DNA of 49,886 bases from CAZJLN01 sp964540765 (GTDB lineage Bacteria > Chloroflexota > Anaerolineae > Anaerolineales > Anaerolineaceae): assembly GCA_964540765.1 (NCBI GenBank), contig CAZINW010000014.1:1-49886 (forward strand), in the 5' to 3' direction. Shown here in pieces: positions 48,240 through 49,886 of this stretch. How positions within the stretch are numbered: position 1 is the first letter of the stretch; the number at the start of each line of letters is the position of its first letter. The translations under genes and the position numbers were made by a program. The notes beneath the pieces were generated by a model, which did not search any database, was not told the origin of the DNA, and saw only the letters and a list, made by a program, of their open reading frames with translations.

Positions 48240-49733
48240 ATGCAAGATTTAAACGACAAATTACTGCCAATTGATAATTCAGGCCTAGTTCAACATGCTG
48301 CTCGTTCAGTGAAATGGACAACTCTTAGTAGTTTGCTGCCACGTATGATCACTCCAATCAGCACAATGATTCTGGCAGGATTATTGACGCCTTCCGACTT
48401 TGGTACTGTTGCAATATCAACATTAATCATTACGCTTGCCCAAGTAATAGTCGGATTAGGGTTGGGACAAACTATTATACAATTTAGGAAAAATGTTGTA
48501 GAAGCTGCTTCTACTGCTTTTATTTTAAACTTATTGTTTGCTATTTTTTTATATATTCTTTTATGGGTAATTGCCCCTTTATTAGCAAATTTCTACCAGA
48601 ATCCAATATTAATTACAGTAATAAGAGTTGCAAGCATTTCTTTAGTTTTATATGCCTTAGGAAGTATACCAACCTCACTTCTACAAAGGGAACTTCAGTT
48701 CCGACAACTTTTTTGGGTTAACACCCTTCCAGTATTATGTAATGTTATTGTCTCTCTATTACTTGCTTTTTTGGGGGCAGGAATATGGGCATTGGTCATT
48801 GGCCCGCTGGCAGGTGCAATAGTTGGAACAAGTTCTGCTTGTTTACTGTCTAAATGGCGACCTTCGTTCAGAATAGAACGGTCAATTTTACGATCTTTAT
48901 TTACTTTTAGTGTTTGGGTTGTGCTTTCCAGTATATTTTCATGGTTGTTTTTACAAGGAGATAATGCTATTGCAAGTCTTTTCTTTGGGCAAACAGAACT
49001 AGGCATTTATACTCTTGGTTTTAATATCAGCTATTTGTTACCAGGAATGATTACATCTCCATTATCTGCAGTAGCCTATCCTGCTTTTTGTGTTCTTCAG
49101 GACAACCCAAAAGAAGTAGGAAATAGACTACTTCAGCTTCAGTCTTTAACAATTTCGATACTTTTACCTGTTTGTGCGGGAGTATCTGTCATCGCGGTGC
49201 CCCTTGTTTCACTTTTATATGGTGATAAATGGCAAGGGTTAGGACAAGTCATTCAATTACTATCACTCATGAGTGGAATTTCAAGTTTCTGGTCACTTAA
49301 TTCGGATGCTTACCGTGCAATTGGACGACCAGATATTTGGCCTAAGCTTTCAGCTATTACACTTCTTCTTTTGTTGCCTCTTCTTTATTTTACTGCGCAT
49401 TATGGATTGATACCGTTCACAATCGGTCGTTCTTGTGGCCAACTGATTTATGTACTACTAAATATTCTAGTTATGAATTATTCTTTAAGATTCTCTTTTC
49501 GAGATCAGTTAGTCATTTTTAAAACTCCTTTAACCTGTGTTCTTGTGATGTATTTCATCTCATTCTTCCTGATTAAGATACTAATGCCTTTTACAGGAAT
49601 GATCGGTTGGCTGAAATTAATTTCGGTTATAGTAATTGCTATTATTATCTATCTATCCTTGTTTTGGCTATTGGATAAAGGATTATGGAATAAGATTAAA
49701 AATGCTGGTTTTCAAATATTATCAAGAAGCTAA
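48240..49733 (+). CDS. Polysaccharide flippase (Wzx/MOP superfamily)
   Basis: 497 aa with 12-14 hydrophobic helices. The N-terminal VKWTTLSSLLPRMITPISTMILAGLLTPSDFGTVAIS is typical of WzxC-type lipopolysaccharide/exopolysaccharide exporters. It moves lipid-linked repeat units across the cytoplasmic membrane. The third gene of the cluster, 112 bp after the pyruvyltransferase gene. A weak TTAGGA is upstream of the ATG. Confidence 0.92.
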   Translation: MQDLNDKLLPIDNSGLVQHAARSVKWTTLSSLLPRMITPISTMILAGLLTPSDFGTVAISTLIITLAQVIVGLGLGQTIIQFRKNVVEAASTAFILNLLFAIFLYILLWVIAPLLANFYQNPILITVIRVASISLVLYALGSIPTSLLQRELQFRQLFWVNTLPVLCNVIVSLLLAFLGAGIWALVIGPLAGAIVGTSSACLLSKWRPSFRIERSILRSLFTFSVWVVLSSIFSWLFLQGDNAIASLFFGQTELGIYTLGFNISYLLPGMITSPLSAVAYPAFCVLQDNPKEVGNRLLQLQSLTISILLPVCAGVSVIAVPLVSLLYGDKWQGLGQVIQLLSLMSGISSFWSLNSDAYRAIGRPDIWPKLSAITLLLLLPLLYFTAHYGLIPFTIGRSCGQLIYVLLNILVMNYSLRFSFRDQLVIFKTPLTCVLVMYFISFFLIKILMPFTGMIGWLKLISVIVIAIIIYLSLFWLLDKGLWNKIKNAGFQILSRS

Positions 49734-49886
49734 AATGAATTTAAATACCACTATCAATCTTATTATTTACATTTATAGAAATTTATCTTCTGAATACAAA
49801 TATTATAAATATATCAAATTATTAATCTTAAAATGCGAATTGCCTCACAAATAATCTTACTATAGGGAATTACGTTGACTCAAAAA
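49734..49886. other. Window-end stretch without a supported gene
   Basis: 153 A/T-rich bases. A 39-codon frame from 49735 and a short frame from 49832 show no family features. The next cluster gene probably starts beyond the window. Confidence 0.4.

Noticed and set aside
1..49886. tRNA, rRNA or CRISPR array
   Set aside because: No T-arm consensus with matching acceptor stems, no rRNA-like blocks and no regularly spaced short repeats were seen by eye.

Overview
The window looks like chromosome of an anaerobic Chloroflexota (Anaerolineae-type) bacterium. This is an inference from gene content: WD40-repeat lipoprotein, threonine/proline-rich lipoproteins, YgiQ radical SAM protein, GH127/GH2 sugar cluster, bipartite lipoate ligase, FdhD, and several genes whose ATG sits 6 nt after a -10 box with no Shine-Dalgarno. 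There is no rRNA, tRNA or CRISPR array that I can see.

Layout. 1-7.1 kb: truncated type III-like DNA methyltransferase, TetR regulator with a clear promoter/operator, lipoprotein, YjbQ, a 58-aa membrane miniprotein, YgiQ, a GH8-like membrane-anchored protein lacking the usual catalytic Glu, and an orphan antitoxin whose 3' end is made of a repeat terminus. 7.2-12.7 kb (minus strand): dCMP deaminase, GPH-type sugar symporter, GH127 beta-L-arabinofuranosidase, GH2 glycosidase; the last three overlap as an operon. 12.7-20.7 kb: an AT-richer seven-gene nucleoside/ribose operon (LacI regulator, ribokinase, sugar-type ABC binding protein and two permeases, nucleoside hydrolase, ureidoglycolate-lyase-like cupin) lying between two 350-bp direct repeats that differ at only four positions. 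Each repeat carries a segment resembling the yybP-ykoY (manganese) riboswitch.

20.8-36.5 kb: housekeeping and accessory genes: fdhD, 1-phosphofructokinase-like kinase, membrane protein, ABC-F ATPase, HEAT-repeat protein, lipA-lplB-lplA (lipoate synthesis and ligation, with a 23-codon mini-ORF exactly bridging lipA and lplB), a MarR-controlled heterodimeric ABC exporter, FkbM methyltransferase, DUF3795 and GrpB proteins. 36.7-43.2 kb: a nucleotidyltransferase pair with a frameshift, deoD, a possible internally deleted nucleotidyltransferase remnant, the WD40 lipoprotein, and a RHH/PIN toxin-antitoxin module bracketed by 37-bp imperfect direct repeats next to a tyrosine recombinase.

43.2-49.9 kb: a strikingly AT-rich island. 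A 1.5-kb hairpin-rich stretch without a convincing gene leads into a surface-polysaccharide cluster (F420-hydrogenase-beta-like Fe-S protein, polysaccharide pyruvyltransferase, Wzx-type flippase) with an IS200-type element between the first two genes. It probably continues past the window.
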